Shown: positions 7,681-15,825, numbered from the stretch's first letter. The stretch is DNA of 26,211 nucleotides from Pleurocapsa sp. MO_226.B13 (GCA_030064795.1 JASJEI010000261.1:1-26211); one strand, 5' to 3'. Numbers and translations are program-made. Notes: generated from the letters alone by a model not told the origin.

Positions 7681-8693
7681 TCATGATTTTAAATCTTCAT
7701 CTTCGTAATCTAAAAATTGAGAATTATCTCGTTCCGAAATATCTTCAGGTGGATGTTCTCTTTCCCAGATGATAGTTCGTCTTAGTGCTTGAGTGCGATC
7801 GCAAATTTCCCTGTAGCCCAATTCGGTGCGAATGAGAGTTGAGTCTGTAATCCAGTGCTGGTCGAGATTAGCCTCATATTTCCAAGTATCTGGCATCTGG
7901 CTTTTGAGAACGATAACTACTTCACCCTGCCAGCCAACAACTTTAGCGATCGCCTTAACTATATCTGCCACAGTTGAACCTGGTGGTTCTGCCACATTAT
8001 AAATACGTCCCTTTGCTCTTCGATCATTGACGGCTAGTGCGATCGCATGAGCCACATTTTCAACATAACCATAACAACCTTGCCAAGAAGCCAGCTTTTC
8101 CTCTAGAACAATGGCAGGACGGCGATCGTCCATAGGTTTGAGATAGGGATACAAACGATGTTGATAATCTCCAGCACCATAAACCATAGGTAATCTAATA
8201 ATTGTTGCTGGCAATTCGGTAGAACTCAAATAAATTTGCTCGACGGGAATTTTGTCGTAATCACGAGCAAAAGGATCGTCCATTAGATCGCGATAGGGAT
8301 AAAGCTGCGATCGCAAAGGAGAGTTTTCAGTCAAAGGCGTTGGCTCGATGATACCTGTCTCTCTTTGCCAAATAAGATCGCGGGCGCGATAAACATCCGC
8401 AGAACTAATAGCCACTACTCTTCGAGCGAGTCTTGAAAAGTATCTAATACACCACGAGCATCTTTAGCAGTGTAAGGAATCATATCTAACACTACTTCGG
8501 GTACAAGCTTTTGGAATTGCGATCTACAGTCCGATAAGTTATGGCGATCGCCTTTTATCCATTTAACCTCTTCTGGAAGTTCTGCTGTTGTTTGTCCGCG
8601 ATGAAATACTGTCACTTCATGTCCCATCTCTACCAGTTGGCGGACGACATGAGGTCCAATAAAATTAGTCCCACCGATGACTAAAACTTTCAT
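7681..8693 (-). pseudogene. NAD-dependent epimerase/dehydratase, single-base frameshift
   Basis: An extended short-chain dehydrogenase resembling nucleotide-sugar epimerases. The N-terminal part begins MKVLVIGGTNFIGPHVV, the Rossmann NAD-binding motif. A strong Shine-Dalgarno AAAGGAG lies 6 bases before the ATG at 8693. The frame ends at 8415. The rest (SSADVYRARDLIW, RLPMVYGAGDYQHR, YGYVENVAHAIALA, GRIYNVAEPP) lies in another frame down to 7681. The break maps to a run of four T on the coding strand (A at 8436-8439): five T would give DTFSRLARRVVAISSADVYRA and restore one 338-residue protein. It may be a real one-base deletion or a homopolymer sequencing error. The substrate cannot be read from the sequence. 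Confidence 0.75.
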
Positions 8694-8727
8694 GACAACT
8701 CCTTTAGTTTAAGAAATATTTAGGTAA

Positions 8728-9525
8728 TCAAATACGACGAAATCCACCGTCAGAATGAATAATTTGTCCCGTAATCCAATCAGCATCATCGCTAGCTAAA
8801 AATACAATCAGTCTGGCTGCATCTTCTGGTTGCCCAATTCTTCCAAAAGGAAATCGAGATAATAATTCTTGCTTAAGTCCTTCGCTCATCCAACCCGTGT
8901 CTGTTGCTCCTGGGTTGACGGCGTTTACTGTAATTCCTTTATCAGCCACTTCAGCAGCCAAAGTAATAGTAAGTGCGTCCACTGCTCCTTTAGTAGCTGC
9001 ATAGGCAATTTCTCCAGGCATTGCTCCTTGAAACTGTCCTGAAGTCAGATTGATAATTCTTCCTCCCGCTTTACCTGAATAGCGACGAGCAAACTCAACG
9101 CTAAGAAGTGCAGTCGCTCGAAGATTAACTGAGTAGGTTGCATCTAAAATTCGAGCATTCAACGTTTCAAAACCGTCTTCAACTGAATAAGTTGCATTGT
9201 TAACCAGGATCGACAGATTACCAAGTCTTGTTTCGGCTATTTCAATTAGTTCTGCTGGTGCTTCTGACTCGGAGAGATCGATTTCTAATTTTTCGGCTCG
9301 GACTCCCAAATCCTGTAACTCTTGTAGTAATTGGTCTGGGTATGTCTCATCTGCTCCCCAAGGCATAGCGCGATCGTACTTCTGCCAGTAAGTAAAAAAA
9401 ATATCTGCGCCAGCGTCAGCTAAAGCACGGCAAATAGCTGTGCCAATACCCTGACGACGACTAACGCCAGTTATTAAAGCATTGCGTCCACTAAGTTTAT
9501 AGTTATTTACAGTACACGATCGCAT
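8728..9525 (-). CDS. SDR-family oxidoreductase (FabG-like)
   Basis: A classical short-chain dehydrogenase/reductase of 265 residues. Motifs, numbered from the ATG at 9525: cofactor glycine motif TGVSRRQGIG (19-28), NNA (109-111), catalytic Ser162 in LTSGQF, and Tyr175 and Lys179 in YAATK. NPGATDTGW and the C-terminal GQIIHSDGGFRR are typical. The longer glycine-motif spacing (SRRQGIG) and the insertion after the second strand (YDRAMPWGADE) resemble FabG-related proteins that are not the housekeeping FabG. A GTG lies one codon upstream. It follows the ClpP-like gene by about 26 bp and precedes the epimerase by 34 bp, so the three may form an operon. The substrate is unknown. Confidence 0.85.
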   Translation of the reverse strand: MRSCTVNNYKLSGRNALITGVSRRQGIGTAICRALADAGADIFFTYWQKYDRAMPWGADETYPDQLLQELQDLGVRAEKLEIDLSESEAPAELIEIAETRLGNLSILVNNATYSVEDGFETLNARILDATYSVNLRATALLSVEFARRYSGKAGGRIINLTSGQFQGAMPGEIAYAATKGAVDALTITLAAEVADKGITVNAVNPGATDTGWMSEGLKQELLSRFPFGRIGQPEDAARLIVFLASDDADWITGQIIHSDGGFRRI

Positions 9526-9551
9526 CACTAAATCAAATATTTAGCCAAAAA

Positions 9552-10160
9552 TTAGCTAGATACAGGTGGTTTGGTGACAATTTCGTCAATTAAGCCATAG
9601 ACTTTTGCTTCTTTTGCACTGAGGAAAAAATCTCTTTGGGTGTCATGTTCGATTAACTCTAAAGAGCGATCGCAATTAACAGCGAGTATTCGGTTAATTG
9701 TTTCTTTTTGGTAAGAGATTTCTTTAGCTAGCGTTTCAACGTCGGTGGCTTTTCCCTCAACATTCCCAGATGGTTGCTGTATTTTAATTCGAGCATTAGG
9801 TAGCGCGTATCTTTTGCCTTTAGTTCCCGATGAAAGCAAAATTGCCCCCATCGATGCAGCAGCACCCATACATACAGTACAGACATCAGAGCGAATTTGT
9901 TGGATTGTGTCGTATATGGCAAGTGCTGCTGTTACCGAACCACCAGAACTGTTGATATACAAAAAGATGTCCTGTTCTGAGTCTTCGGCATCTAGAAACA
10001 GCAATTGAGCAATAATCTCGTTAGCTTTTTCCTCTGTTAATTCGCTTCGCAAAAAAATAATTCTCTTTGCCAATAAGTGGTTATAAATATTGAAAGCTGG
10101 CTCTGTATTATCTGATGATGGGAATGTAAAGGGTATTTTGCCTGGTTCGGGAAAGTTCAT
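9552..10160 (-). CDS. ClpP-like protease subunit with catalytic His replaced by Gln
   Basis: A 202-residue ClpP-fold protein. The start is the ATG at 10160, because GAGGAG lies 9 bases upstream; the longer frame uses only a TTG. The catalytic Ser is S103 in GAAASMGAILLSSG, and the Asp is D177 in DTQRDFFLSA. The position of the catalytic His, normally within IHQP, reads KIQQPSG, so residue 128 is Gln (CAG). Other ClpP features are normal: YINSSGGSVTAALAIYDTI, GQ-type handle GKATDVETLAKEI, and YGLIDEIV. It is not ClpR, which lacks the Ser. It may be an inactive or weakened ring partner in a mixed Clp core, or be decaying. It sits in a run of minus-strand metabolic genes. Confidence 0.88.
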   Translation of the reverse strand: MNFPEPGKIPFTFPSSDNTEPAFNIYNHLLAKRIIFLRSELTEEKANEIIAQLLFLDAEDSEQDIFLYINSSGGSVTAALAIYDTIQQIRSDVCTVCMGAAASMGAILLSSGTKGKRYALPNARIKIQQPSGNVEGKATDVETLAKEISYQKETINRILAVNCDRSLELIEHDTQRDFFLSAKEAKVYGLIDEIVTKPPVSS

Positions 10161-10284
10161 GGCGATTTTCTCCTCAAATATCAATAGTAATCAAAGCAAA
10201 GATTAGTTAGTGAGTTGAGCTTTCATATCAAATTTATAGTTTTTGATAAGTTCTGTGTTTATAAAAAATTGTCTTACTTAAATG

Positions 10285-11592
10285 CTACAATCTTTCATAA
10301 AACTTTTTGTTTTCTCTTCTAACTTTGGAAATCCAACCTTGTGCTGAATTAAGTATTTCTAAATAGGAATCCATTGTATCCGCAGCACGTTCGGAAAAGT
10401 AAAGAGGAAAATACTTGGGAAATAGTTTATGCATTACTCTACTAATGTTTCGTCGCAACAGCCATTCTATAACTAGACTTTTGGACAACGGAAAAGCATA
10501 ATCAGAAAGTTCGCTCAAAGCATGAGCATCTGGTATTCGACATAAACTAAACTGAGCCAGAACTTCTGTCCAATTATCTTCATATTTATCCAAAAGTCGC
10601 CCTAAAATTACCACATCTTCCATAGCAGAATTACAACCTTGACCGAGACTTGGAGAGACAGCATGAGCAGCATCTCCCAAGATTAAAACGCTATCATCAT
10701 AATGGTAGGGTTTACAGCGAATTGTCATTATCTGAGAAACTGGTTTTTTTAAAAAAGCTTTTGCTTCTTCTTCGGATAGATTTTGCCTAATATCGGGAAA
10801 GTTTTCTTGGAAAAAAGCTAGCACTTCTTGCACGCTGGAGAAAGAAGTAAGAAAATTTTCAGGTTTGGGAAACTGCAGGATACAACTAACGGTTTGATTG
10901 AGTTGCGGTACTGCTAGCAACCTTGTGCCATCTTTTAACGACCAGGCATAAAGCTTACCTGCTTGAAAATTGTATCCTTTATCGGCATCAGGTTGAAGAT
11001 AAAGGGTTTTATGGCCATTAGTTAGATATTTTTGCTCTAATTCAAATAGCTTAGTATTAAGTAGAGAATTTCTGACTACCGATCGCACTCCGTCCGCACC
11101 AACTAACAGATTGTAACCAACAGTAAATTCCAAATTAGATGCTGTTTGGCTCTTGTTTTCAAAGTATGCCGTCTTAGTTTGAAGATCGAGGCGAGTACAT
11201 TGACAGTCAAAATTAATCTTGACCTGGCTATCATCGTATTGTTCTGTCAACTTGTTTAACAAAGCGATCGCTAAGGTAGTTCGATCGATGGTGTATACAG
11301 GTTTGCTTCTTGGCAGGTAACGACTTTTGCCATTATTTAAGTGAGCAACACGTCCTGTAACTGCGATTGCCTCGGCTTTAATTGCTTCTTCTAGTCCTGG
11401 AATATTTCTTAAAGCAGACAAACCTCTTTCGCACAAAGCTAGAGGATAGGTTCTATAGGTAGAAAAAGAAACGAGTCTAGGATCGCTGCGGCGATCGTAA
11501 ATATCAATTTGATAATTGCCACGGCGTAACAGGTAATGTGCGAGAAGAATTCCACAAGGACCAGCACCGATAATTGTTACTTTAGTAGCCAT
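10285..11592 (-). CDS. FAD-dependent monooxygenase, kynurenine 3-monooxygenase-like
   Basis: A 435-residue group A flavoprotein hydroxylase. Motifs: dinucleotide-binding GAGPCG (9-14), the GADG motif (165-168) that contacts FAD and NAD(P)H, and LILGDAAHAVSPSLGQGCN (303-321), which binds the FAD ribityl chain. PLALCERGLSAL, YTIDRTTLAIALL, RIPDAHALSELSDYAF and the end region LFPKYFPLYFS align by eye with kynurenine 3-monooxygenase, so the C-terminal helices are of that type. No other kynurenine-pathway gene is nearby, so the substrate may be another aromatic compound. The ATG at 11592 fits the family start. The gene lies about 120 bp upstream of the ClpP-like gene on the same strand. Confidence 0.88.
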   Translation of the reverse strand: MATKVTIIGAGPCGILLAHYLLRRGNYQIDIYDRRSDPRLVSFSTYRTYPLALCERGLSALRNIPGLEEAIKAEAIAVTGRVAHLNNGKSRYLPRSKPVYTIDRTTLAIALLNKLTEQYDDSQVKINFDCQCTRLDLQTKTAYFENKSQTASNLEFTVGYNLLVGADGVRSVVRNSLLNTKLFELEQKYLTNGHKTLYLQPDADKGYNFQAGKLYAWSLKDGTRLLAVPQLNQTVSCILQFPKPENFLTSFSSVQEVLAFFQENFPDIRQNLSEEEAKAFLKKPVSQIMTIRCKPYHYDDSVLILGDAAHAVSPSLGQGCNSAMEDVVILGRLLDKYEDNWTEVLAQFSLCRIPDAHALSELSDYAFPLSKSLVIEWLLRRNISRVMHKLFPKYFPLYFSERAADTMDSYLEILNSAQGWISKVRRENKKFYERL

Positions 11593-11716
11593 AATTTGTT
11601 GATATTTGCTCTCTGTATAAGGCTAAAAGTTTTATTCTAACTTGGTTCTAGAAGTCAGTTTTTGAGAGTGAAATCGGTTAGTTGTCAGCTTGGTTCACAA
11701 ACTGATAATCGAAGCA

Positions 11717-12130
11717 TTACTGTTGTTTATCAGAGGTTCTCGCCTTTTGAATCATTTCTTGGATTGTTTCAGTTTCGCCAATTTCGTAAAGACTAATCAA
11801 ACCATTCTCAATGGTAAAGATTTGCTGAACTGTTGCATCCGCAAGTAAATTGCCTTGTAAATCTTTGATGACTTGATGAACGGTAACGACGTTTCGATTA
11901 TTTTCATCCGTCTCGAATTTTAGCGTCTCAAGCTCTGGTTGAATATTCTTAAATTGATTGGTCCAGTATTCGCGCACTGCGTCGCGTCCGTAAACAAAAC
12001 CGCCTTCCACTCCGTTCGCCCATTTCACATCTGGGCGCATAAACGAGATAGCTGTTTCAATTTCACGTTTATTAAAGGCATCGTATAAATTTTGCAGAAA
12101 TTGTTGATTTGAACTCATAATTATCACCAT
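11717..12130 (-). CDS. SnoaL-like / NTF2-superfamily protein
   Basis: The 137-residue protein has the cone-shaped SnoaL fold signature: LQNLYDAFNKREIETAISFM at the start, VKWANGVEGGFVYGRDAVREYW, then VTVHQVIKDLQGNLLADATVQQIF and a final strand around LISLYEIGET. Such proteins are small enzymes or binding proteins in many pathways. The function cannot be assigned. Two starts are possible, ATG at 12130 (used here) or ATG at 12118. A 22-codon open frame with a good ribosome site ends on the first of these. The neighbours are the flavoprotein downstream and the cupin gene upstream, same strand. Confidence 0.8.
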   Translation of the reverse strand: MVIIMSSNQQFLQNLYDAFNKREIETAISFMRPDVKWANGVEGGFVYGRDAVREYWTNQFKNIQPELETLKFETDENNRNVVTVHQVIKDLQGNLLADATVQQIFTIENGLISLYEIGETETIQEMIQKARTSDKQQ

Positions 12131-12192
12131 ACACTACTACTGTTTCTGATATTTCTATCTTGAGAATTCCGCTCATCTATTTCTACATTCAT
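12124..12192 (-). other. 22-codon open frame with Shine-Dalgarno, upstream of the SnoaL-like gene
   Basis: AAGGAG precedes an ATG at 12192. The frame MNVEIDERNSQDRNIRNSSSVW ends with TGA overlapping the ATG at 12130. It may be a leader peptide coupling translation to the SnoaL-like gene, or the start of a lost gene. Only the ribosome site and overlap support it. Confidence 0.3.
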
Positions 12193-12228
12193 TTTTCTCC
12201 TTTTTTATATGTAGCATTATTTTTTCTA

Positions 12229-12261
12229 TTTCATATTAGTACCGCCAATGACTAAGATTTT
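12229..12261 (-). pseudogene. First 10-11 codons of a second NAD-dependent epimerase
   Basis: The cupin stop overlaps an ATG as ATGA, and the frame reads MKILVIGGTN, the same start as the epimerase at 8693 (MKVLVIGGTN) with different codons. After MK it ends at TAG. The cupin gene thus once led, by translational coupling, into an epimerase of which only the tip is left. Confidence 0.55.
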
Positions 12262-12599
12262 CATTCCTCTTCAAACACTCCCATTGCACCAAGACGAATA
12301 GTTAGAAGTTCCACATCGGTAATGGCTTTATGAGAACCATTTTTAGTATTAGCAGGAGTAAACCAAAAAGTTTTTGCTTTGCATTCTTTTCCGCCTGTCT
12401 CAATAATTCCTTCTAGAACGTAAACGTATTCATCGCAAGGATGGTAGTGAACTGGTATGACAGTGTCTTTTTTCATTCGCAACCGATGAATTGAACCTTG
12501 AGGTACTGGTTCAGCCAAGGGGAGAATTTGCGTACCTGGAAATTGCTCTAAGTTATGCCAAGATTGAGTATTAGTATCGATAAATGTTTGTTTGGACAT
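12261..12599 (-). CDS. Small cupin-domain protein (ChrR/anti-ECFsigma-cupin-like)
   Basis: A single-domain cupin of 112 residues. Motif 1 is present as IPVHYHPCDEYVYVLEG, giving two His and one Glu for a bound metal. Motif 2 is represented by FTPANTKNGSHKA, with its His. The FWFTPANTKNGSH pattern resembles the cupin domains of ChrR-type proteins and small stand-alone oxygenase-like or sensing cupins. The reaction is unknown. ATG at 12599. Its stop overlaps an epimerase start remnant, so the ancestral operon was cupin-epimerase. Confidence 0.82.
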   Translation of the reverse strand: MSKQTFIDTNTQSWHNLEQFPGTQILPLAEPVPQGSIHRLRMKKDTVIPVHYHPCDEYVYVLEGIIETGGKECKAKTFWFTPANTKNGSHKAITDVELLTIRLGAMGVFEEE

Positions 12600-12715
12600 T
12601 GTTATTAATTATTTTTTTGGCTACTGGTTTCTGAATAGGCTGTCGCTCGAATAGTGAATGATTTTTCTACGAATTGTTTATTGTTGATAACAGATTTAAA
12701 ATTGTTGATTTAATT

Positions 12716-14329
12716 CTAGATTTGATATGCTTGAGCTTGAATTTGCCACAGATGAGCATATTCCCCCTGTTTTTGCAGTAATTCTTGGTGAGTACCCAGT
12801 TCGATTAATTTGCCAGCTTTTAAAACCATAATCAGATCGCACATCGATACGGAAGCTAGGCGATGAGTAACTAAAATTGCGGTTTTACCCGTAACTAATT
12901 CTGAGAAACGGTTGTAGATTTCGTATTCGCTGCGGGGATCTAAGGCTGCTGTGGGTTCGTCCAAAACTAATAGTTGCGATCGCTTTTCTCGAATAAAAGC
13001 TCTGGCGATCGCGATTTTTTGCCATTCTCCCCCAGAAAGTTCTGTGCCATCAAATTGTTTGCCTAATAAGGTTTGGTATCGATTTTCCAGGCGATCGATC
13101 TTCTCGGCAATTCCCGCTTTGGAAGCTGCTAGTTTGAGTTGTTCTAATTTCTCTAAAGCAGTTAAATCTCCTAAAGCAATGTTTTCCCCAACTGTCAAAC
13201 TATAACGACAAAAATCCTGAAACACTACCCCTATTTGTTGTCGCCACTGGTTTAAATCTAACTTTTTCAGATCGATGCCATCGATTAAAATTTTGCCAGC
13301 ACTAGGATCGTAAAGTCGAGCTAACAGTTTGATAATAGTTGTTTTTCCCGCACCATTTTCTCCTACCAAGGCGACAGTTTTACCTGGTTTGAGGGTAAAA
13401 GAAACTCGATCTAATGCCAGTCTACCATCGGGATAGGTAAAAGATACATTGTCAAAAACAATTCCCGATCTAATAGGAGTAGGGATATTTTTGTCACTAA
13501 AAGTAAGCTCCATAGTTGGTTTACTGTCTAAAAATTTAAACAGACGTTCCATAAAAATTAGAGCTTCTTGCAAACCAAAAAATTCGCTAAATAAGACTTG
13601 TAAGCTGGTTTGGATATTGTTTAAAGCTTGAATAAATAGCAAGATATTTCCTGCGGTAATTTGGTTATTTACTGCTTTTATTACTACCCGATAAAAAGCG
13701 ATCGCATTGCCACCAGCACTCAAAATTTCCCAGATACTTAAGTTCCAAGCTTGCTTACCGCGTATTTTACACATGGCTCGATATTTATCCACAAAAGCTT
13801 CTTGATAGCGTTGTTTAAATAATGAACCCAAGCCAAATAAACGTACTTCTTTAGCATAAGTATCGGTTAATAGTACAGAAGAATAATATTTCATTCTTCG
13901 AGTCTGGGGGCTTTTTCTAGACATTGTTTGCCAAATATCCCATTGGATTTTAAAAGAGAAGTAAACTTTAGGAAATGATGTAGCTAGAAGTAATAAAGGA
14001 ATCCACCAACCCAAAGGAAATAACAAAATCAGCATCGTAATCAGATTTATTAAATATTGGCAACCATTACCAAAAAACATTATTAGGTTGAGTGGTTGCC
14101 GACTAACTTCCTCCTCAATTAATTGAAGTTCGTTATAAAAATTAGTGTCTTCAAAATAAATTAAATCTGCGAAACTGTTGGCTTTATCTAGGATTAATAG
14201 ATTTATATGATTGGAAAGTTTTTCGTTGGTATTTCTAAAACTAGCATCATGAAATGGCTCTAAAATACTTTGTAATAAAATAGCTACTACCCAAGCAAAA
14301 ACTAGATAAAATAAATAAACATCTCGATA
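12716..14329 (-). pseudogene. ABC exporter (fused membrane and ATPase domains), 5' end lost
   Basis: The frame is open from 14329, just after a stop, to 12716. The membrane domain starts inside a helix (FYLVFAWVVAILLQSILEP), so about the first 60-70 residues and one helix of a usual 580-600-residue half-transporter are missing. The first internal ATG is at 14080. The ATPase domain is complete; counted from that ATG: Walker A GENGAGKT (240-247), Q-loop Q288, signature LSGGE (348-352), Walker B LLVLDEP (370-376) and switch His406. LIYFEDTNFYNELQ and YPDGRLALDRVSFTLKPG fit the MsbA/peptide exporter type. The 5' end is fused to a nucleotidyltransferase fragment. A truncated product lacking a helix is unlikely to export anything. 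Confidence 0.75.
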
Positions 14330-14460
14330 TCAGAATAACAATCTGCTTGTCCTGTAGCAGTAGAACCTGTAACCATTGCTGCTTTGGCTTCGGGATGGGC
14401 AATATAGTCTTGTATGTTCTGTTTGGCTAATGCTAAAAGATATCGGCTGGCATCATTCAT
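14302..14460 (-). pseudogene. Nucleotidyltransferase, N-terminal 52 codons only
   Basis: From ATG at 14460 the frame reads MNDASRYLLALAKQNIQ and then AAMVTGSTATGQADCYSDIEM, ending at TAG. GS-x-x-x-G-x-x-D-x-x-SD-x-E is the polymerase-beta-type nucleotidyltransferase motif (as in antibiotic and KNTase-like enzymes). The homology ends right where that of the ABC exporter begins, in an overlapping frame, marking an illegitimate junction near 14305-14330. Without the third acidic residue and the remaining fold it is inactive. Confidence 0.65.
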
Positions 14461-14483
14461 GGCTAATTCTTAGATAGTAATGT

Positions 14484-15038
14484 CTAGCAGTAACTCTGTA
14501 ACACCCTTGCTAACTGGCTGTTAAGCCGATAATTCCATTCCTCTTTAAAATTTCTGTAGTCAAGTGGGATATTTAGTTCATCTCTTATCACTCGTTGACG
14601 TAAACCTATTTCTGATATTTGCCGATCGCAATTCAGTCTTGTTTCCTGGTATAAAAATAAGCCAGGGCGATCTTGAATATTTCTACTGCGATCGCCAATA
14701 ACCGTTGTCGCATATCCAGTTTGCTGATGTTTTAGTTGTAGTTGCGTTCCGCCTTCAACCGAAGTTAACGTCCAAATTACTAGTGACGGTTCGCTCGTAA
14801 TTTCATCTTGCCAAGTATAGATCAGGCGTTTGGGCTTTTCTAATTCCAGCACTTCACAGTGAATGATAGTTTTTATTCCTGGTAAAGATTCCCTCTCAAA
14901 CTTGAATTTATGCCCTATGCGTGGCTTAAAGTCGTTCTTCATCATCCAGACATCTAAGATCCGACAGTCAGTTATGGCTTGCCAGACTTTTTCTGCTGGA
15001 TAAGGATAAAAAACATTTAGCTTTACTTGCTCGTTCAC
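14484..15038 (-). CDS. SRPBCC / AHSA1-like protein
   Basis: The N-terminal region, residues 1-105, follows the START-like AHSA1 pattern: LNVFYPYPAEKVWQAITD, then MKNDFKPRIGHKFKFE, and CEVLELEKPKRLIYTWQDE followed by VIWTLTSVEGGTQLQLKHQQTG. The 184-residue length exceeds the usual 140-160, with an extra segment before the final helix (EEWNYRLNSQLARVL). The start is GTG at 15038, which overlaps the upstream ArsR stop by 4 bases. Proteins of this kind bind small hydrophobic ligands. The ArsR-AHSA1 pairing is common in bacteria and implies shared control by the repressor. Confidence 0.85.
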   Translation of the reverse strand: MNEQVKLNVFYPYPAEKVWQAITDCRILDVWMMKNDFKPRIGHKFKFERESLPGIKTIIHCEVLELEKPKRLIYTWQDEITSEPSLVIWTLTSVEGGTQLQLKHQQTGYATTVIGDRSRNIQDRPGLFLYQETRLNCDRQISEIGLRQRVIRDELNIPLDYRNFKEEWNYRLNSQLARVLQSYC

Positions 15039-15358
15039 GGATTATCCTCCAAATAGTTACCAAGGACATCTAATTTTTCTTGCCAGAATTGTTCGTAATG
15101 ATTTACCCAATCAGATACCTGCTTTAAAGGTTCTGGATTTAAACGATAATATCGCTGCCTTCCCTCTTTGCGTTGAGTTACCAGTCCCACCTCACACAAC
15201 ACGCTTAGATGTTGAGAAACGCCAGGAAGGGACATTGAAAATGGTTGGGCAATTTGCTTGACGGGTTGTTCTCCCTGACTCAATAAGTCCAAGATTGCCC
15301 GTCGAGTTGGATCGGCGATCGCTGTGAATACATCGGCACTACTAGCAGTTCTGCTCAT
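15035..15358 (-). CDS. ArsR-family winged-helix repressor (non-metal type)
   Basis: The 107-residue protein starts ADVFTAIADPTRRAILDLL and has the recognition region LPGVSQHLSVLCEVGLVTQ, then the wing RKEGRQRYYRLNPEPL. The metal-binding ELCVCDL motif of ArsR/SmtB is absent, so it belongs with the SdpR-like group that pairs with AHSA1 proteins. The start is taken as ATG at 15358, rather than the TTG two codons upstream. It overlaps the AHSA1 gene by 4 bases. Two similar palindromes lie 11 and 45 bases upstream of the start, fitting autorepression. Confidence 0.9.
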   Translation of the reverse strand: MSRTASSADVFTAIADPTRRAILDLLSQGEQPVKQIAQPFSMSLPGVSQHLSVLCEVGLVTQRKEGRQRYYRLNPEPLKQVSDWVNHYEQFWQEKLDVLGNYLEDNP

Positions 15359-15368
15359 ATACAAATAA

Positions 15369-15390
15369 TAGTTAAGTATTTGCTTAACTA
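15369..15390. promoter_or_regulatory. Operator 1 for the ArsR-family repressor (predicted)
   Basis: TAGTTAAG and CTTAACTA, 8-base perfect inverse arms, flank the spacer TATTTG. The site ends 11 bases before the repressor ATG and probably covers the promoter. The core TTAAGTATTTGCTTAA recurs 32 bases upstream. Confidence 0.65.
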
Positions 15391-15403
15391 TTTATGATAA
15401 TAA

Positions 15404-15419
15404 TTAAGTGTTTGCTTAA
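15404..15419. promoter_or_regulatory. Operator 2 for the ArsR-family repressor (predicted)
   Basis: TTAAGTGTTTGCTTAA differs from the operator 1 core in one base. The centres are 32 bp apart, about three helical turns, so two dimers could bind on one face of the DNA. Confidence 0.6.
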
Positions 15420-15517
15420 ATGTCAAGCCTTAAAAATAACTATAGTCTTGCTTAATAAAATCGATCGCTTTTTTTCTCACTTGTAAAAATTTAAAAATTG
15501 TCCGAACCCTTGTATTG

Positions 15518-15540
15518 CTTGACTTAAAATAAAAGTCAAG
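15518..15540. repeat. Hairpin CTTGACTT / AAGTCAAG
   Basis: Perfect 8-base arms with a 7-base AT loop lie just upstream of the Uma2 fragment. No T run follows. It may be a transcription end or a mobile-element structure; the purpose is unknown. The rest of 15420-15553 shows no gene. Confidence 0.35.
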
Positions 15541-15553
15541 TGCTAACCCTTAG

Positions 15554-15769
15554 ACAAAGCGTTATCAAGACTTACAAAGTAAAATGCAAGAGTATATTGA
15601 TAATGGAGTCAAACTTGGTTGGCTAATTGAACCCAAGAGCAGAAAAGTAGAGATTTATCGTTCGGAAAAATCACCAGAAGTATTGAATAATCCTCAAAGT
15701 ATTAGTGGGGGCGATGTATTACCTAGATTGGTTTTAGATTTGAGTACTATTTTTAACCTTTTAGGCTGA
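15554..15769 (+). pseudogene. Uma2-family (DUF820) endonuclease, C-terminal fragment
   Basis: The frame opens after a TAG at 15551 and reads RYQDLQSKMQEYIDNGVKLGWLIEP, then VEIYRSE and GGDVLPRLVLDLSTIFNLL. This is the conserved end of Uma2 proteins, a PD-(D/E)xK-related family expanded in cyanobacteria and linked to mobile DNA. The N-terminal two thirds, including most of the catalytic region, are absent. About 71 codons remain; the ATG at 15584 is internal to the domain. Probably dead. Confidence 0.75.
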
Positions 15770-15774
15770 GAAGT

Positions 15775-15805
15775 CCCGCTCTCTACACGAGCGGTGAGAG
15801 TCGGG
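15775..15805. repeat. GC-rich hairpin after the Uma2 fragment
   Basis: CCCG-CTCTC pairs with GAGAG-T-CGGG around the centre TACACGAGCGGT. Right ends of IS200/IS605-type elements carry comparable GAAGTCCCGC hairpins, and a TnpB fragment lies nearby, but the assignment is only a resemblance. Confidence 0.3.
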
Positions 15806-15825
15806 ATGAAAAGCCTGTCTATCAC

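Noticed and set aside
7681..12599. A biosynthetic gene cluster (flavoprotein, SDR, epimerase, SnoaL-like, cupin)
   Set aside because: There is no core synthase, acyl carrier protein or precursor peptide, and a ClpP gene lies in the middle; only a loose run of co-oriented genes is supported.
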